NCBI GenBank assembly: GCA_015662065.1
Contig: DQUX01000219.1
Span: forward strand, 1 to 15,966
DNA from: Anaerolineales bacterium
Lineage (GTDB): Bacteria > Chloroflexota > Anaerolineae > B4-G1 > DUEL01
Direction of reading: 5' to 3'
DNA length: 15,966 nt
Shown: positions 1-7,650 of the stretch, piece by piece
Position numbering within the stretch: the first letter of the stretch is position 1
Layout: the number at the start of each line of letters is the position of its first letter
Notes under the pieces: model-generated
What the model saw: the letters and a program-made list of their open reading frames with translations, nothing else
Told to the model about the DNA's origin: nothing
The model's database searches: none
Program-made: the position numbers and the translations under genes

Positions 1-854
1 ACCGTCTCCGGCAGGGGGGGGGCAGGGGCGGGCCCCAGGGCGGCCTGAAAGGCACCTATCATCTCCTCGACGGTCTGGAAGCGGTCGTCGGGGTCCTTGG
101 CCAGTGCCTTGAGGAGCATCCGCTCCAGCGGTTCCGGAAGCTCTGGTTTCAGGTCGCGGGGGAGGGGAAGGGGGGTGAAGATGTGGTTGTGGATGACGGC
201 ATAGGGGGTGTCGGCCTGGAAGGGGACTCGGCCCACCAGGAGTTCGTACAGCACCACCCCCAGCGAGTAGATGTCGGTACGGGCATCCAGTCGGGTCTCC
301 CCCTTGGCTTGCTCGGGAGAGATATACTGGGGGGTGCCGACCATCATATCGCGGGAGAGGGTGGATTCTCCCACATCGGCCATCCGGGCCAGGCCGAAGT
401 CGGTCAGGTAGATCTGACCCTCGGGGGCGAGGATGATGTTGGAGGGCTTGATGTCCCGGTGGAGGATACCCTGGCGATGGGCGTAGGCAAGGGCGTCGCC
501 CACCGCCTCCACCACTCGCTGCACCTCCTCCAGGCTGATGGGGGTATCCTGGAGGCGGGTCTTCAATGTCTGCCCCTCGATGAAGCGCATAACCAGGTAG
601 GGGTGTCCCCGGTGCTCGGAGAAGTCGTAGATAGGGACGATGTTGGGGTGGTCCAGTTTGGCGACGATCCGGGCCTCCCGCTGGAAACGGGTCAGGAAGT
701 TTGGGTCCTCCCGGAAGGCGGGGTGGAGGACTTTGATGGCGACATACCGGTCCAGGGCGGGGTGGTAGGCCTTGAAGACGGTGGCCATACCGCCCTGCCC
801 CAATTTCTCCACGATTCGATAGGGGCCCACATTCTCGCCGGTGGCAAAAGGCAT
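1..854 (-). CDS. Hanks-type Ser/Thr protein kinase, N-terminal part (3' end outside window)
   Basis: Reading the minus strand from ATG at 854 gives an open frame of 284 codons that runs off the window edge. It is a bacterial Ser/Thr kinase of the PknB type. The glycine loop GQGGM is at residues 20-23 (within LGQGGMA), the ATP-anchoring VAIK lysine is K41, the helix-C glutamate is about E60, the catalytic loop HRDIKPSN is at 132-139, DFGLAR is at 152-157, the activation-segment VGTPQYISPEQ ends at 182, and D194 lies in the DIYSLG motif. The kinase domain closes near residue 265, followed by a proline/alanine-rich linker that starts just before the edge. The C-terminal sensor or membrane part is not visible. 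The start is fixed by AGGAGG at 860-865, five bases upstream. Substrate is unknown. Its divergent neighbour encodes a membrane glycosyltransferase, but nothing shows a functional link. The kinase call is near certain. Confidence 0.95.
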   Translation of the reverse strand, partial: MPFATGENVGPYRIVEKLGQGGMATVFKAYHPALDRYVAIKVLHPAFREDPNFLTRFQREARIVAKLDHPNIVPIYDFSEHRGHPYLVMRFIEGQTLKTRLQDTPISLEEVQRVVEAVGDALAYAHRQGILHRDIKPSNIILAPEGQIYLTDFGLARMADVGESTLSRDMMVGTPQYISPEQAKGETRLDARTDIYSLGVVLYELLVGRVPFQADTPYAVIHNHIFTPLPLPRDLKPELPEPLERMLLKALAKDPDDRFQTVEEMIGAFQAALGPAPAPPLPET

Positions 855-892
855 CGCGGCCTCCTTGTGCCTGGTGGGTTCGAGTTGGGCTC

Positions 893-922
893 ATTATAGC
901 ACAGATGGGGGAAAGATAGCAA
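893..922 (-). promoter_or_regulatory. Kinase promoter, extended -10 type
   Basis: On the minus strand, TATAAT (893-898) is preceded directly by TGC, forming an extended -10. TTGCTA (917-922) lies 18 bp upstream as a 4/6 match to the -35 consensus. A transcript would start near 886, leaving about 30 nt of leader that holds the AGGAGG SD at 860-865. This is the only clearly leadered, SD-bearing promoter of the five seen here. Confidence 0.75.
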
Positions 923-948
923 AACTGGAAGTTAGCGACGGTTTGGGG

Positions 949-954
949 TATACT
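949..954 (+). promoter_or_regulatory. -10 box of the GT-C glycosyltransferase gene, probably leaderless
   Basis: TATACT ends nine bases before the ATG at 964, so transcription would begin at or within a few bases of the start codon. There is no SD between them. The -35 region (926-931, TGGAAG) is a poor match, and no TGn precedes the hexamer, so this is the weakest of the promoter calls. It shares the 109-bp gap with the divergent kinase promoter. Confidence 0.5.
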
Positions 955-963
955 CTTGGGACG

Positions 964-2529
964 ATGGGAGAGAGGTGCAAACTGCGGTTCATCGGCGGTC
1001 CGGCCCGTTTTGTCCCGGTCGCCCTTCTCCTTTTGGCTCTTGCTACGCGCTTGGTACCGGGGCCGCGTACGGTGGACGATGCCTACATCACTTTCCGCTA
1101 CGCCCGTAATTTGGTGGAAGGACGCGGCTTCGTCTACAATCCCGGGGAGCGGGTGCTGGGGACGACCACTCCTCTCTACACGTTCCTCCTGAGCGGATTG
1201 GCCCTGGTCACCGGGTCGCAGGACTTCCCGATGCTGGCGGTGGCGCTCAACGGGGTGGCGGGGGCGGTGGCGGTGCTTCTCCTGTATCACCTGGGTCGCC
1301 GTTTCGCCGGCCCACGGGCCGTTGGGACGGCGGCTGCGCTTCTCTGGGCTGTGGCCCCTTACTCTGTCACTTTCGCCATTGGTGGAATGGAGACGGACCT
1401 GACGATCGGGCTCATTCTGGCCGCTTTCCTGGCCCACCTGTCCGACCGTCCGCTTTTGGTGTCCCTCTGGGCTGCGCTGGCCTTCCTGGCCCGGCCCGAC
1501 ACTCTCATCGCCACCGCTCCTCTCTTCCTGGACCTGTGGCTGGCCCGTCGGCGCTTCCCCTGGCGGGAGGCTGGGGCTGTTCTGGGGCTGCTGGCCCCGT
1601 GGCTCCTCTTTGCCACCTTCACCTTCGGCAACCCCCTCCCTGTCTCCATCGCCGCCAAGTCGGCTGCCTATCGGCTGCCTCCCGTGGCCGACCTCTTACG
1701 TCTTCTCCAGCATTATGCCACGCCCTTCTTTGAGTTTCAGGTGCTTCCGCCGCTGGGGGTCGTACTGGCCTTCGGCCTCTACCTAGGGCTCGCTGTGCTG
1801 GGGGGGCGGGCTGCCTTCCGGCACAACCCCCGCGCCTGGCCTGTCTCCTTCTACCCTCTCACCTACGGTGGTGTCTTAGCCCTCGTCAACCCCTTGCTCT
1901 TCCGCTGGTATCTCTCCCCTCCACTCCCGGTCTACTTCCTGCTCGTGCTGACCGGCGTCTGGACTGTGTCCTGTGATATTCGTAGATGGGGGAACCGGGA
2001 AAATGCTGACCGGGCTACCAACCCACCAGCCGCCAGCCTACCGGTGTACCTGCTCCTTGCTTTATTCACCTTTGCTGCGCTTGGGCTTACCCTCAATGCA
2101 TGGACCCTGCACCCCGACCACGGACCCGACCGGCCCGCGCCGGAGATGGCCTGGTTCCAACTGGAGCTGCTCTACCGGGAGGCGGCGGACGTGGTGAGGG
2201 CGGATGCCCAGGAAGGGGCTACGCTGTGCGCGGGGGACATCGGGGTATTAGGGTACCGGACGGGACTGAGGATCCTGGACACGGTGGGGTTGGTGACCCC
2301 TCAGGCGCATCGCTATTACCCGGCCGACCCCGGCATCTATGTGATCAATTACGCCATCCCGGCGGACCTGGTGTTGGATCTGGAGCCTGATTACGTTGTA
2401 ATCCTGGAGGTCTACGGGCGGCGGGGGCTCCTGCCTGATCCTCGCTTCCAGGCCCGCTACCGGCTGCTGGAGAAGATCGAGACCGACATCTATGGCTCAG
2501 ACGGGATGCTCATTTTCGCCCGGCGGTGA
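964..2529 (+). CDS. GT-C-type membrane glycosyltransferase, 521 aa
   Basis: A multi-pass membrane protein with about ten hydrophobic segments and a soluble C-terminal part. After the first membrane span comes TVDDAYITFRYARNL, then GFVYNPGERVLGTTTPLYT. The paired acidic DD in the first external loop is the hallmark of GT-C enzymes that use polyprenyl-phosphate sugars, and this DDAYI...YNPGERVxG pattern is typical of arabinofuranosyl/mannosyltransferase-like proteins. The C-terminal piece contains GDIGVLGYRTG and LDTVGLVTP, also common in this group. The frame is open to a GTG at 841, but that would overlap the kinase start and add a non-hydrophobic extension. The ATG at 964 sits just behind a -10 box and before a basic N-terminus and first span. 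The 3' end overlaps the convergent methyltransferase by 33 bp. Sugar and acceptor cannot be read from sequence. Confidence 0.85.
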   Translation: MGERCKLRFIGGPARFVPVALLLLALATRLVPGPRTVDDAYITFRYARNLVEGRGFVYNPGERVLGTTTPLYTFLLSGLALVTGSQDFPMLAVALNGVAGAVAVLLLYHLGRRFAGPRAVGTAAALLWAVAPYSVTFAIGGMETDLTIGLILAAFLAHLSDRPLLVSLWAALAFLARPDTLIATAPLFLDLWLARRRFPWREAGAVLGLLAPWLLFATFTFGNPLPVSIAAKSAAYRLPPVADLLRLLQHYATPFFEFQVLPPLGVVLAFGLYLGLAVLGGRAAFRHNPRAWPVSFYPLTYGGVLALVNPLLFRWYLSPPLPVYFLLVLTGVWTVSCDIRRWGNRENADRATNPPAASLPVYLLLALFTFAALGLTLNAWTLHPDHGPDRPAPEMAWFQLELLYREAADVVRADAQEGATLCAGDIGVLGYRTGLRILDTVGLVTPQAHRYYPADPGIYVINYAIPADLVLDLEPDYVVILEVYGRRGLLPDPRFQARYRLLEKIETDIYGSDGMLIFARR

Positions 2530-3438
2530 GAGGGGCTTCCGCGCATACGCGGTGCACAGGTCCCCCAGATTGACCGCCACGGCCACCCGCCGCAGCCGCA
2601 GTCGGGTGACCAGGTGCTCGGCGGGGCGGCCCAGCCAGGGCATAAACGCTGCAACTCGGTTCATCAGGTAGCCCAGCCGCAGGTATCGCCCCTGCGCCCG
2701 AATCTGCACCACCGAGAAGCCGGCCTTCTCCAGCATCATCCGCAGGGTGGAACGGCTGAAGTAGTAGAGGTGCATCTCCATCAGCCAGGGCCACCGACCG
2801 CCCATCAGTCGGGCGAGGAGGCTGCCGATGTCGATGGTGTGGATGGCCAGGAGCCCCCCGGGTTTGAGCAACCGGTGGGTCCGGCGCAGCTCCCCCAGCG
2901 GATCGGTCAGGTGTTCGATGACATCCCACATCGTCACCACGTCGAAGCCGCCTTCCGGCAGGTCGGCGGTCTCTGTGGTGCCCTGGATCATCCGAAGGCC
3001 CCGCTTGCGGGCCACCTCCACCGCCCAGCGGGAGGGCTCCACGCCCCAGGCGTCCCAGCCGTGCCGACCGGCGATCTCCACGAATACCCCCGTATAGGCT
3101 CCTATATCCAAGAGCGTCCGTCCGTTGGGCGGGCCGGTGAGCCGCTCCAGCGGTCTCAGGTGATGCTCGAAGGTCAGCACCCGTCCCTCCCGTTCCTCGA
3201 CGTACAGAGGGTCCTTCACCGCTTCGTAGGTCTCCCGGACGGTTGCCTCCTCCTGCCGGGGGTTGGCATAGACCAGCCCGCAGTGGCGGCACCGGACGAT
3301 GGTGGGATGTACCCCGTAGCCGCTGTGGGTGCATCGATAGGCGGTCCAATCGGCCAGGGATTGTCCCTTGGGGAGCGTGCTGGGGAAACGGACCTCGGCG
3401 TCGTCGGCCCCGCAGAGGTTGCAGGTCACCTGTTCCAT
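2497..3438 (-). CDS. Zinc-ribbon class I SAM-dependent methyltransferase, 313 aa
   Basis: The N-terminus has a four-cysteine pattern, C6-x2-C9 and C50-x2-C53 (RCRHCGLVYANPR), as in sugar/surface-polysaccharide methyltransferases with a zinc-binding head. The Rossmann core follows: motif I LLDIGAYTG at 109-117, the acidic ribose-binding E134 in GVEPS, FDVVTMWDVIEHLTDP at 165-180 and the LLKPGG turn at 190-195. The length is normal for the group. The frame is open upstream to 3576, but the start at 3438 gives a one-base TAATG overlap with the upstream GT2 gene and puts the zinc ribbon at the N-terminus. It is the last gene of the operon. The likely role is methylating a sugar or polyprenyl-linked glycan intermediate; the substrate is inferred only from context. 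Confidence 0.88.
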   Translation of the reverse strand: MEQVTCNLCGADDAEVRFPSTLPKGQSLADWTAYRCTHSGYGVHPTIVRCRHCGLVYANPRQEEATVRETYEAVKDPLYVEEREGRVLTFEHHLRPLERLTGPPNGRTLLDIGAYTGVFVEIAGRHGWDAWGVEPSRWAVEVARKRGLRMIQGTTETADLPEGGFDVVTMWDVIEHLTDPLGELRRTHRLLKPGGLLAIHTIDIGSLLARLMGGRWPWLMEMHLYYFSRSTLRMMLEKAGFSVVQIRAQGRYLRLGYLMNRVAAFMPWLGRPAEHLVTRLRLRRVAVAVNLGDLCTAYARKPLSPPGENEHPV

Positions 3439-4160
3439 TAACTGCCTCTCCCCCGCAGGCGGGTCCAGGCGAGCCGCACCACCGTCTGCAGGGCGCGGAG
3501 GATCTCGTTGCGGGAGATTTTCGATTCCCCCAGGCGGCGGTTGTCGAAGAGGATGGGGACCTCTCCCACCCGCCACCCGCGCCGTTGGGTGCGGTAGAGC
3601 ATTTCGATCAGGAAGGAATATCCGCTGGAGCGGATCTCGTCGATCCCTACCGACTCCAGCACCGGGCGGCGGTAGCAGCGGAAGCCCGCTGTGACATCGT
3701 GGGCCCGCAATCCCAGCAGCGCCCGCGCAAAGCCGTTGGCCCCCCAGCTCAGGAGGATTCGGGGCCAGGTGCAGTTTCGCGTTCCTCCGCCGCGCACGTA
3801 CCGGGAGCCGATGACCAGGTCGTACCCGGCCTGGGCTTTCCCCAACATCGCCGGGATGTAACGGGGATTGTGGGAGAAGTCGGCGTCCATCGTGAAGATG
3901 TAGCAGGCCCCCTCCGCCAGCGCCCGCTGGAACCCGGCGACGTAGGCGGTCCCCAGCCCCAGCTTCCCTGGCCGATGGATGACCGAGACCAGGCCGTGGC
4001 TTTCGGCGGCGAGTCTCTCGGCCAGATCGCCAGTTCCATCGGGGGAGTTGTCGTCCACGACGATGACCTGCAACCCCACAGGCAAGTCCAACAACTGCCG
4101 CACAAGCGGCTCGATGTTCTCCCGCTCGTTGTAGGTGGGAACGATGACCGCGATGTCCAA
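3438..4160 (-). CDS. Polyprenol-phosphate-mannose-synthase-like glycosyltransferase family 2, 240 aa
   Basis: A soluble GT-A enzyme of the Dpm1/Ppm1 type, which moves a hexose from a nucleotide donor to polyprenyl phosphate on the cytosolic face. Seen motifs: IVPTYNERENIEPLV at 6-20, VVDDNSPDGTG at 34-44, metal-binding MDADFSHNP at 91-99, GSRYVRGGG at 118-126, the acceptor-side TAGFRCYRR at 157-165, and RRLGESKIS at 208-216. No C-terminal membrane segments, and the length matches single-domain Dpm1. An ATG at 4241 would add 27 residues translated from a tandem repeat and would overlap the upstream gene. TTG at 4160 has AGGAG eight bases upstream and gives the family N-terminus directly, so I chose it. 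It could supply donors for the GT-C-like proteins encoded beside it. Whether the sugar is mannose, glucose or another is not decided by sequence. Confidence 0.9.
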   Translation of the reverse strand: MDIAVIVPTYNERENIEPLVRQLLDLPVGLQVIVVDDNSPDGTGDLAERLAAESHGLVSVIHRPGKLGLGTAYVAGFQRALAEGACYIFTMDADFSHNPRYIPAMLGKAQAGYDLVIGSRYVRGGGTRNCTWPRILLSWGANGFARALLGLRAHDVTAGFRCYRRPVLESVGIDEIRSSGYSFLIEMLYRTQRRGWRVGEVPILFDNRRLGESKISRNEILRALQTVVRLAWTRLRGRGS

Positions 4161-4168
4161 AGATCTCA

Positions 4169-4173
4169 CTCCT
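4169..4173 (-). promoter_or_regulatory. Ribosome binding site fixing a TTG start
   Basis: AGGAG on the minus strand, with eight bases to the TTG at 4160. It lies between the heptamer array (4184-4218) and the gene, so the array sits outside the translation signal. It supports the TTG start over the upstream ATG. Confidence 0.75.
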
Positions 4174-4183
4174 GACCGTATTC

Positions 4184-4218
4184 TACGTTCGATGTTCGAC
4201 GTTTTGCGTTTCACGTCT
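4184..4218 (-). repeat. Five-unit heptamer tandem array in the intergenic gap
   Basis: Plus-strand units are tacgttc, gatgttc, gacgttt, tgcgttt and cacgtct, a degenerate 7-bp repeat of form NRYGTYY. The array begins at the base right after the stop codon of the upstream membrane protein (4219-4221) and fills most of the 58-bp gap to the GT2 start. Nothing suggests an encoded function. Confidence 0.8.
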
Positions 4219-5337
4219 TCACACCGGCAACGTCCTTTCATTCAACACCAGCGCCAGCGTCGCCAGCCAGACCAGGCTCCAGCGCAGCACCCGCCGGGAG
4301 CGGCGCAGGGCCCCGTACAGGACCGTAGCCGCCACCAGGCCCGTGGTGAGCCGCGCCATCGCCAGCGGTTCCCGCCAGGTAGAGTGGGGCAGAAAAGGCA
4401 GCACCGCCGCCTGCGCAAACAGAATCCCCACCCACGGGTGCCGACGGACCTTCGCAATGTCCTGCGCCGCCGCGGCCAGCGCCCAGAGCGTGGGCAGGAC
4501 GAACAGAGGCCCCTCAACAGCCAGAAGCCGCCAGAAGACGGGTCGGCTCACCGTCGCCACCTGCCACAGCCCCCCGAAGGGAACGAGCTCAAAGGAGGTG
4601 GCCATCTCCCCGCCCGACCCCAAGCCGGGTCGGCCCAGCCAGGCCCAGAGCGTCCCCTGCCAGGCGAGGAAGGGCAGCCCCACCATCAACCCCAGTCGCA
4701 CGGCCTCCCCCCAGCGACGTTCCAGCGCCAGGTGAAGAAGCAAACCGGCCACGGCCACCAGCGCTGTCTCCTTTGCCAATGCCGCCAGCGTCAGAAGCAG
4801 CATTGCGAATTGTGAGTTACGAGTTGCGAGTTGCAGGTTGCGTTTTTCCCGGATCAGAAGCGCTCCCTGAACGAGCCCCACCGCCAGCGGCTCCGCCAGG
4901 TCCAGCCGCAGCCCCGCCATCAGGCCGCCATACAGCCCGTAGGTCAGCGCGTACCAGGGGGAGGCCCCCCGCGCGGCCAGCAGCCGCTCTGTCGCCCAGG
5001 TCCCTCCCACCAGCGCCGCCAGGTTGACCGCGACCAGCGTCCATCCCACCGCCTCTGGATGGCTCAGCGCCAGCGCCCAGGCCAGCAGCGGGTGGAGGAT
5101 ACGCTGGTAGCGGTAGGCCGGCACATCACAGTGCCGCCAGCCGCCCAATGGGTCGCGGGCGATAAAGTAGGCGAACTGCCCATCATACCCCGGCGTCCCC
5201 TCGGGATCCCCCTCGGCATACCGCGTCCCCACCAGGGCGAATGCCAGCGGGTCGCCGCCGAAGCGGGCCAGCGTGATCCCCACGTAGGCCAGTCCCACCA
5301 GCAGGACCACCACCCAGGGCCGAAGCCATCTTCTCAT
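4219..5337 (-). CDS. Multi-pass membrane protein, GT-C-like, 372 aa
   Basis: About nine hydrophobic segments. An external loop near the N-terminus reads PGYDGQFAYFIARDP (49-63), then DVPAYRYQRILHPLLAW (71-87). This YDGQF...PAYRYQRILxP pattern recalls a family of cell-surface glycopolymer-forming membrane proteins (I recall the name AZOBR_p60025-like, not checked). LAKETALV at 187-194 and WREPLAMARL at 321-330 are further conserved-looking patches. The ATG at 5337 overlaps the YfhO stop as ATGA. Upstream frame extension to 5541 is a GC-rich shadow of the YfhO gene. Residues about 166-177 (RNLQLATRNSQF) are encoded by a heptamer array in a loop between membrane spans. Probably transfers or assembles sugars outside the membrane; substrate unknown. 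Confidence 0.75.
   Translation of the reverse strand: MRRWLRPWVVVLLVGLAYVGITLARFGGDPLAFALVGTRYAEGDPEGTPGYDGQFAYFIARDPLGGWRHCDVPAYRYQRILHPLLAWALALSHPEAVGWTLVAVNLAALVGGTWATERLLAARGASPWYALTYGLYGGLMAGLRLDLAEPLAVGLVQGALLIREKRNLQLATRNSQFAMLLLTLAALAKETALVAVAGLLLHLALERRWGEAVRLGLMVGLPFLAWQGTLWAWLGRPGLGSGGEMATSFELVPFGGLWQVATVSRPVFWRLLAVEGPLFVLPTLWALAAAAQDIAKVRRHPWVGILFAQAAVLPFLPHSTWREPLAMARLTTGLVAATVLYGALRRSRRVLRWSLVWLATLALVLNERTLPV
4805..4846 (-). repeat. Six-unit heptamer tandem array inside a membrane-protein gene
   Basis: Units on the plus strand: gcgaatt, gtgagtt, acgagtt, gcgagtt, gcaggtt, gcgtttt; consensus gcgagtt. Six units make 42 bp, a multiple of three, so the reading frame survives. The encoded segment is basic/polar and lies between two hydrophobic spans. 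Confidence 0.85.
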
Positions 5338-7628
5338 ACCGGGTTTTCCCGTCTCCGCGTCAGCAGCAGCCCGGCCGCCAGCCCCGCCAGCGAGGCCAGA
5401 CTCAGCATTCCGCCGGCCCTCACCGACCGCGGCCGGTAGACCATCTCCACCACATGCTCCCCCGCCTCCAGGTAGACCGCCCGGAAGGTGTGGTTGGCCC
5501 GCAGGAGGGGTGCTTCCTCTCCATCCACAAGGGCCTCCCAACCGGGGTACCAGGTGTCGGCCACGACCAGGTAGCCGGGCCGGTCCAGAACGGCGCGTAT
5601 TGTAACGCGGTTGGGGGTATCGTGCAAGGAGGGGGGGAGGGAATTGCGAATGGCGGATTGCGGATTCGAGATGGCGGGTTGCGAGTTCAAGGTGGGTGGC
5701 GCTTCCAACAAGACCTCAGTCGCGGGATCGAAAGATGGGTCGGCGAGGGTCGCCAGCATCTCCTCCGGGGGCACCAGGCGGGCGGTGGGGACGACCCAGG
5801 CGCGGCCCAAGGGATCGGGGAGGGCGGTCACGTGGGTCTCGGCCTCGGCGGTGGCGGTGACTAGGTGGGTGACCCCCATCGCGCGCAGAAGAGCCGGTGC
5901 GCCATCGGTAGCCCGGACCACGTCGGCATACCGGCCCACCTGCAGCGGCTCGAAGTTGTTGGCAGAAGGCACCCCGTCCAGCATCCCCAGGTTCGGCAAC
6001 AACGTCTCCCGGAGCGACCGCCAGAAAGCCAGGTCGCGCGGACCGAAGGTGTCGAAGCGGAAGTAGCGGCTGAACTTCAGGGCGTACCCCGGCTCAGGAT
6101 GGCCCTCGGCGGGCCAGAAGGTCCGCTCCACGACGGGGTTGGCTGCCAGTGCTGCGCCGGTGCTGCTCCGGCCTATGTAGAGCGCCCGGTCCACCGACGG
6201 CACCAGCCCCCACCCGAAGACCAACAGGTCGATCCACACCAACCCCACCGCCACCCACCACCATTCGTAAGGGCGATCCTTGCGGTCGCCCCGCGTCCTC
6301 CACAGCGCCACCCCACCCGTCGCCGCCAGGGTCAACCCCGCCCGGACCGTCGCCGGGCCGAAGGAGGAGGGTATGCCGGGGATCAGGTGGGATGCGGTCA
6401 GTCCACCCAGGACGGCTGCCAGCCCGAAGACGACCCCCAATGCGCCCCGTCGCCGAGTGGCCCGCCCCCTCCGCCACTCCTGCGCGCCGACCCCCGCCAG
6501 CGCTGCCAGCGCCACCGTCGTCATCGCGAGCCAGCGGGCCGGGGCCTGGAACCAATCGAAGGTTGGGATGTGTTCAAAAAGCCAAAGGAAGGCCGGATTG
6601 TTGCGCCCCAGCGCCAGGAGCAACGAGCAACCGGCGACCAGCGTCCAGAAGAGCGTTGCGTTCCGCCACGGATTCCTGCGCCGCAGCCCCGCCACTGCCT
6701 TCACTGCCAGGAGAAGGGGCAGCAGGCCGATGTAGGCCGCGTCCTCCCAATAGTTGCCGTAGCCCCAGTAGCCGCTGCCCCGGCCGGGATTGCCGAATAG
6801 GTCCGGCGCGACGAGGGTGAGCAACCGCCAGGGCCAGAAGGAGTAGATCAACCCCACTTCCCGATCCACCCCCTCGGCCCGCTGGGAGAGGAAGAGCAGT
6901 TCGGCGGTGGGGAGGAGCTGGATGGCGGCGAGGGTCAGGCCGAGGAGCAGGGCCAGCGTGGTGTGAAGGACGAGTTGCGGGTTGCGAGGGGCGAGGGGCG
7001 AGGGGCGATAGGCCAGGTATGCCCCCAGGAGCAGCAGGCCGTAGAAAGCGGTTTGGGCGTGGCCGGCCAGGAGCCCCAGGCCCAGCGCGCCGCCCAGCCA
7101 GAGCCCATCCCGCAGCCGTCCGGACTGCGCCAGCCGCTCCGCCCGCCAGAGCCAGATGGGGATCCAGGGGAAGGTGACGGCGATGCTGGGGAATAGCCCC
7201 GCTCGGGCTATCAGGAAGCCGCTTCCCTCCAGGGCCAGGCCGGCCAACAGCGCCGGGGATCGGTCCAGCCCCGCCGCCCGCGCCCAGGCGTACATTCCCA
7301 GTCCGGCCAGGGCCAGGTGCAGGGCGACGGTCCAGCCGAGGGCGACCTCCGCCGGCAGCGCCAGAGCCAGGCCGTAGAGGGGGTAGAAGGCCCCGGTCTG
7401 ATAATTGGCTGCCAGGGGTGCTCCGCAGCCCAGAAGGGGGTTCCACAGCGGCAGGTGCCCCGCCCGCCACATCTCAGCCGCCATCCGCTGCCAGGGGACG
7501 AACTGGAGGAGCGGCGTGCCCCAGAAGAGGGCCTCACCGGCGAAGAGGGAGCGCCGGAGGAGGGCCAGGGGGAGGATGAGGGGGAGGATAAGGGGAAGGT
7601 TGCGGGTTGCGGGTTGCGGGTTGCGCAT
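5334..7628 (-). CDS. YfhO-family membrane protein, 764 aa
   Basis: Very hydrophobic with a dozen or so spans and a C-terminal soluble region. The family signature is near the N-terminus: PLLQFVPWQRMAAEMWRAG at 39-57, then HLPLWNPLLGCGAPLAANYQ and FYPLYGL. The C-terminus has the usual YfhO ending GYLVVADTWYPGWEALVDG, followed by a final span. In Firmicutes, YfhO is tied to glycosylation of lipoteichoic acid; the broader family is a GT-C-like group of surface-glycan proteins. The start is uncertain: ATG at 7628 or GTG at 7637 (VINMRN), neither with a convincing SD. Residues 2-10 come from a heptamer array, and two more arrays plus a palindromic repeat lie within the gene. The end overlaps the next gene as ATGA. 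Confidence 0.85.
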   Translation of the reverse strand: MRNPQPATRNLPLILPLILPLALLRRSLFAGEALFWGTPLLQFVPWQRMAAEMWRAGHLPLWNPLLGCGAPLAANYQTGAFYPLYGLALALPAEVALGWTVALHLALAGLGMYAWARAAGLDRSPALLAGLALEGSGFLIARAGLFPSIAVTFPWIPIWLWRAERLAQSGRLRDGLWLGGALGLGLLAGHAQTAFYGLLLLGAYLAYRPSPLAPRNPQLVLHTTLALLLGLTLAAIQLLPTAELLFLSQRAEGVDREVGLIYSFWPWRLLTLVAPDLFGNPGRGSGYWGYGNYWEDAAYIGLLPLLLAVKAVAGLRRRNPWRNATLFWTLVAGCSLLLALGRNNPAFLWLFEHIPTFDWFQAPARWLAMTTVALAALAGVGAQEWRRGRATRRRGALGVVFGLAAVLGGLTASHLIPGIPSSFGPATVRAGLTLAATGGVALWRTRGDRKDRPYEWWWVAVGLVWIDLLVFGWGLVPSVDRALYIGRSSTGAALAANPVVERTFWPAEGHPEPGYALKFSRYFRFDTFGPRDLAFWRSLRETLLPNLGMLDGVPSANNFEPLQVGRYADVVRATDGAPALLRAMGVTHLVTATAEAETHVTALPDPLGRAWVVPTARLVPPEEMLATLADPSFDPATEVLLEAPPTLNSQPAISNPQSAIRNSLPPSLHDTPNRVTIRAVLDRPGYLVVADTWYPGWEALVDGEEAPLLRANHTFRAVYLEAGEHVVEMVYRPRSVRAGGMLSLASLAGLAAGLLLTRRRENPV
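5646..5687 (-). repeat. Six-unit heptamer tandem array inside the YfhO gene
   Basis: Units gcgaatg, gcggatt, gcggatt, cgagatg, gcgggtt, gcgagtt (plus strand), with a further partial unit before 5646. Six units are 42 bp, frame-neutral. It encodes an Asn/Gln/Ser-rich linker (QPAISNPQSAIRNS) just before the soluble C-terminal domain. Confidence 0.85.
6271..6291. repeat. Palindromic repeat inside the YfhO gene
   Basis: GGGCGATCC, then ttgc, then GGTCGCCC forms an 8-bp stem with one bulged base. It is preceded by cgtaa. The same GTAAGGGCGA...GGTCGCCC unit recurs at 9801-9827 in another gene of the operon. In protein it gives a charged loop (TRGDRKDRPYE) between two hydrophobic spans. It resembles REP-like dispersed palindromes. 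Confidence 0.65.
6970..7011 (-). repeat. Six-unit heptamer tandem array inside the YfhO gene
   Basis: Units acgagtt, gcgggtt, gcgaggg, gcgaggg, gcgaggg, gcgatag on the plus strand. Again 42 bp. It encodes YRPSPLAPRNPQLV in a loop between spans. Confidence 0.85.
7595..7622 (-). repeat. Four-unit heptamer tandem array at the start of the YfhO gene
   Basis: Units gaaggtt, gcgggtt, gcgggtt, gcgggtt on the plus strand, three of them identical. It ends a few bases from the start codon at 7626-7628 and supplies the first residues NPQPATRN. It may have replaced the original translation start region. Confidence 0.85.
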
Positions 7629-7650
7629 ATTGATCACCGGTTCGTCGGTT

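Noticed and set aside
841..963. 41-residue N-terminal extension of the GT-C gene from GTG 841
   Set aside because: It would overlap the kinase start, run through both promoters, and add a non-family extension; ATG 964 is better placed.
3243..4175. 310-codon plus-strand open frame opposite GT2 and methyltransferase
   Set aside because: Antisense to two genes with intact catalytic motifs; its own translation has none.
4161..4241. ATG 4241 start for the GT2 gene
   Set aside because: The added 27 residues are translated from the heptamer array and overlap the upstream gene; TTG 4160 has a well-spaced AGGAG and gives the family N-terminus.
5865..6800. Long plus-strand open frame opposite the YfhO gene
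   Set aside because: Composition is Pro/Arg/Gln/His-rich with no domain pattern, as expected from the antisense of a GC-rich gene; the opposite strand has clear family motifs.
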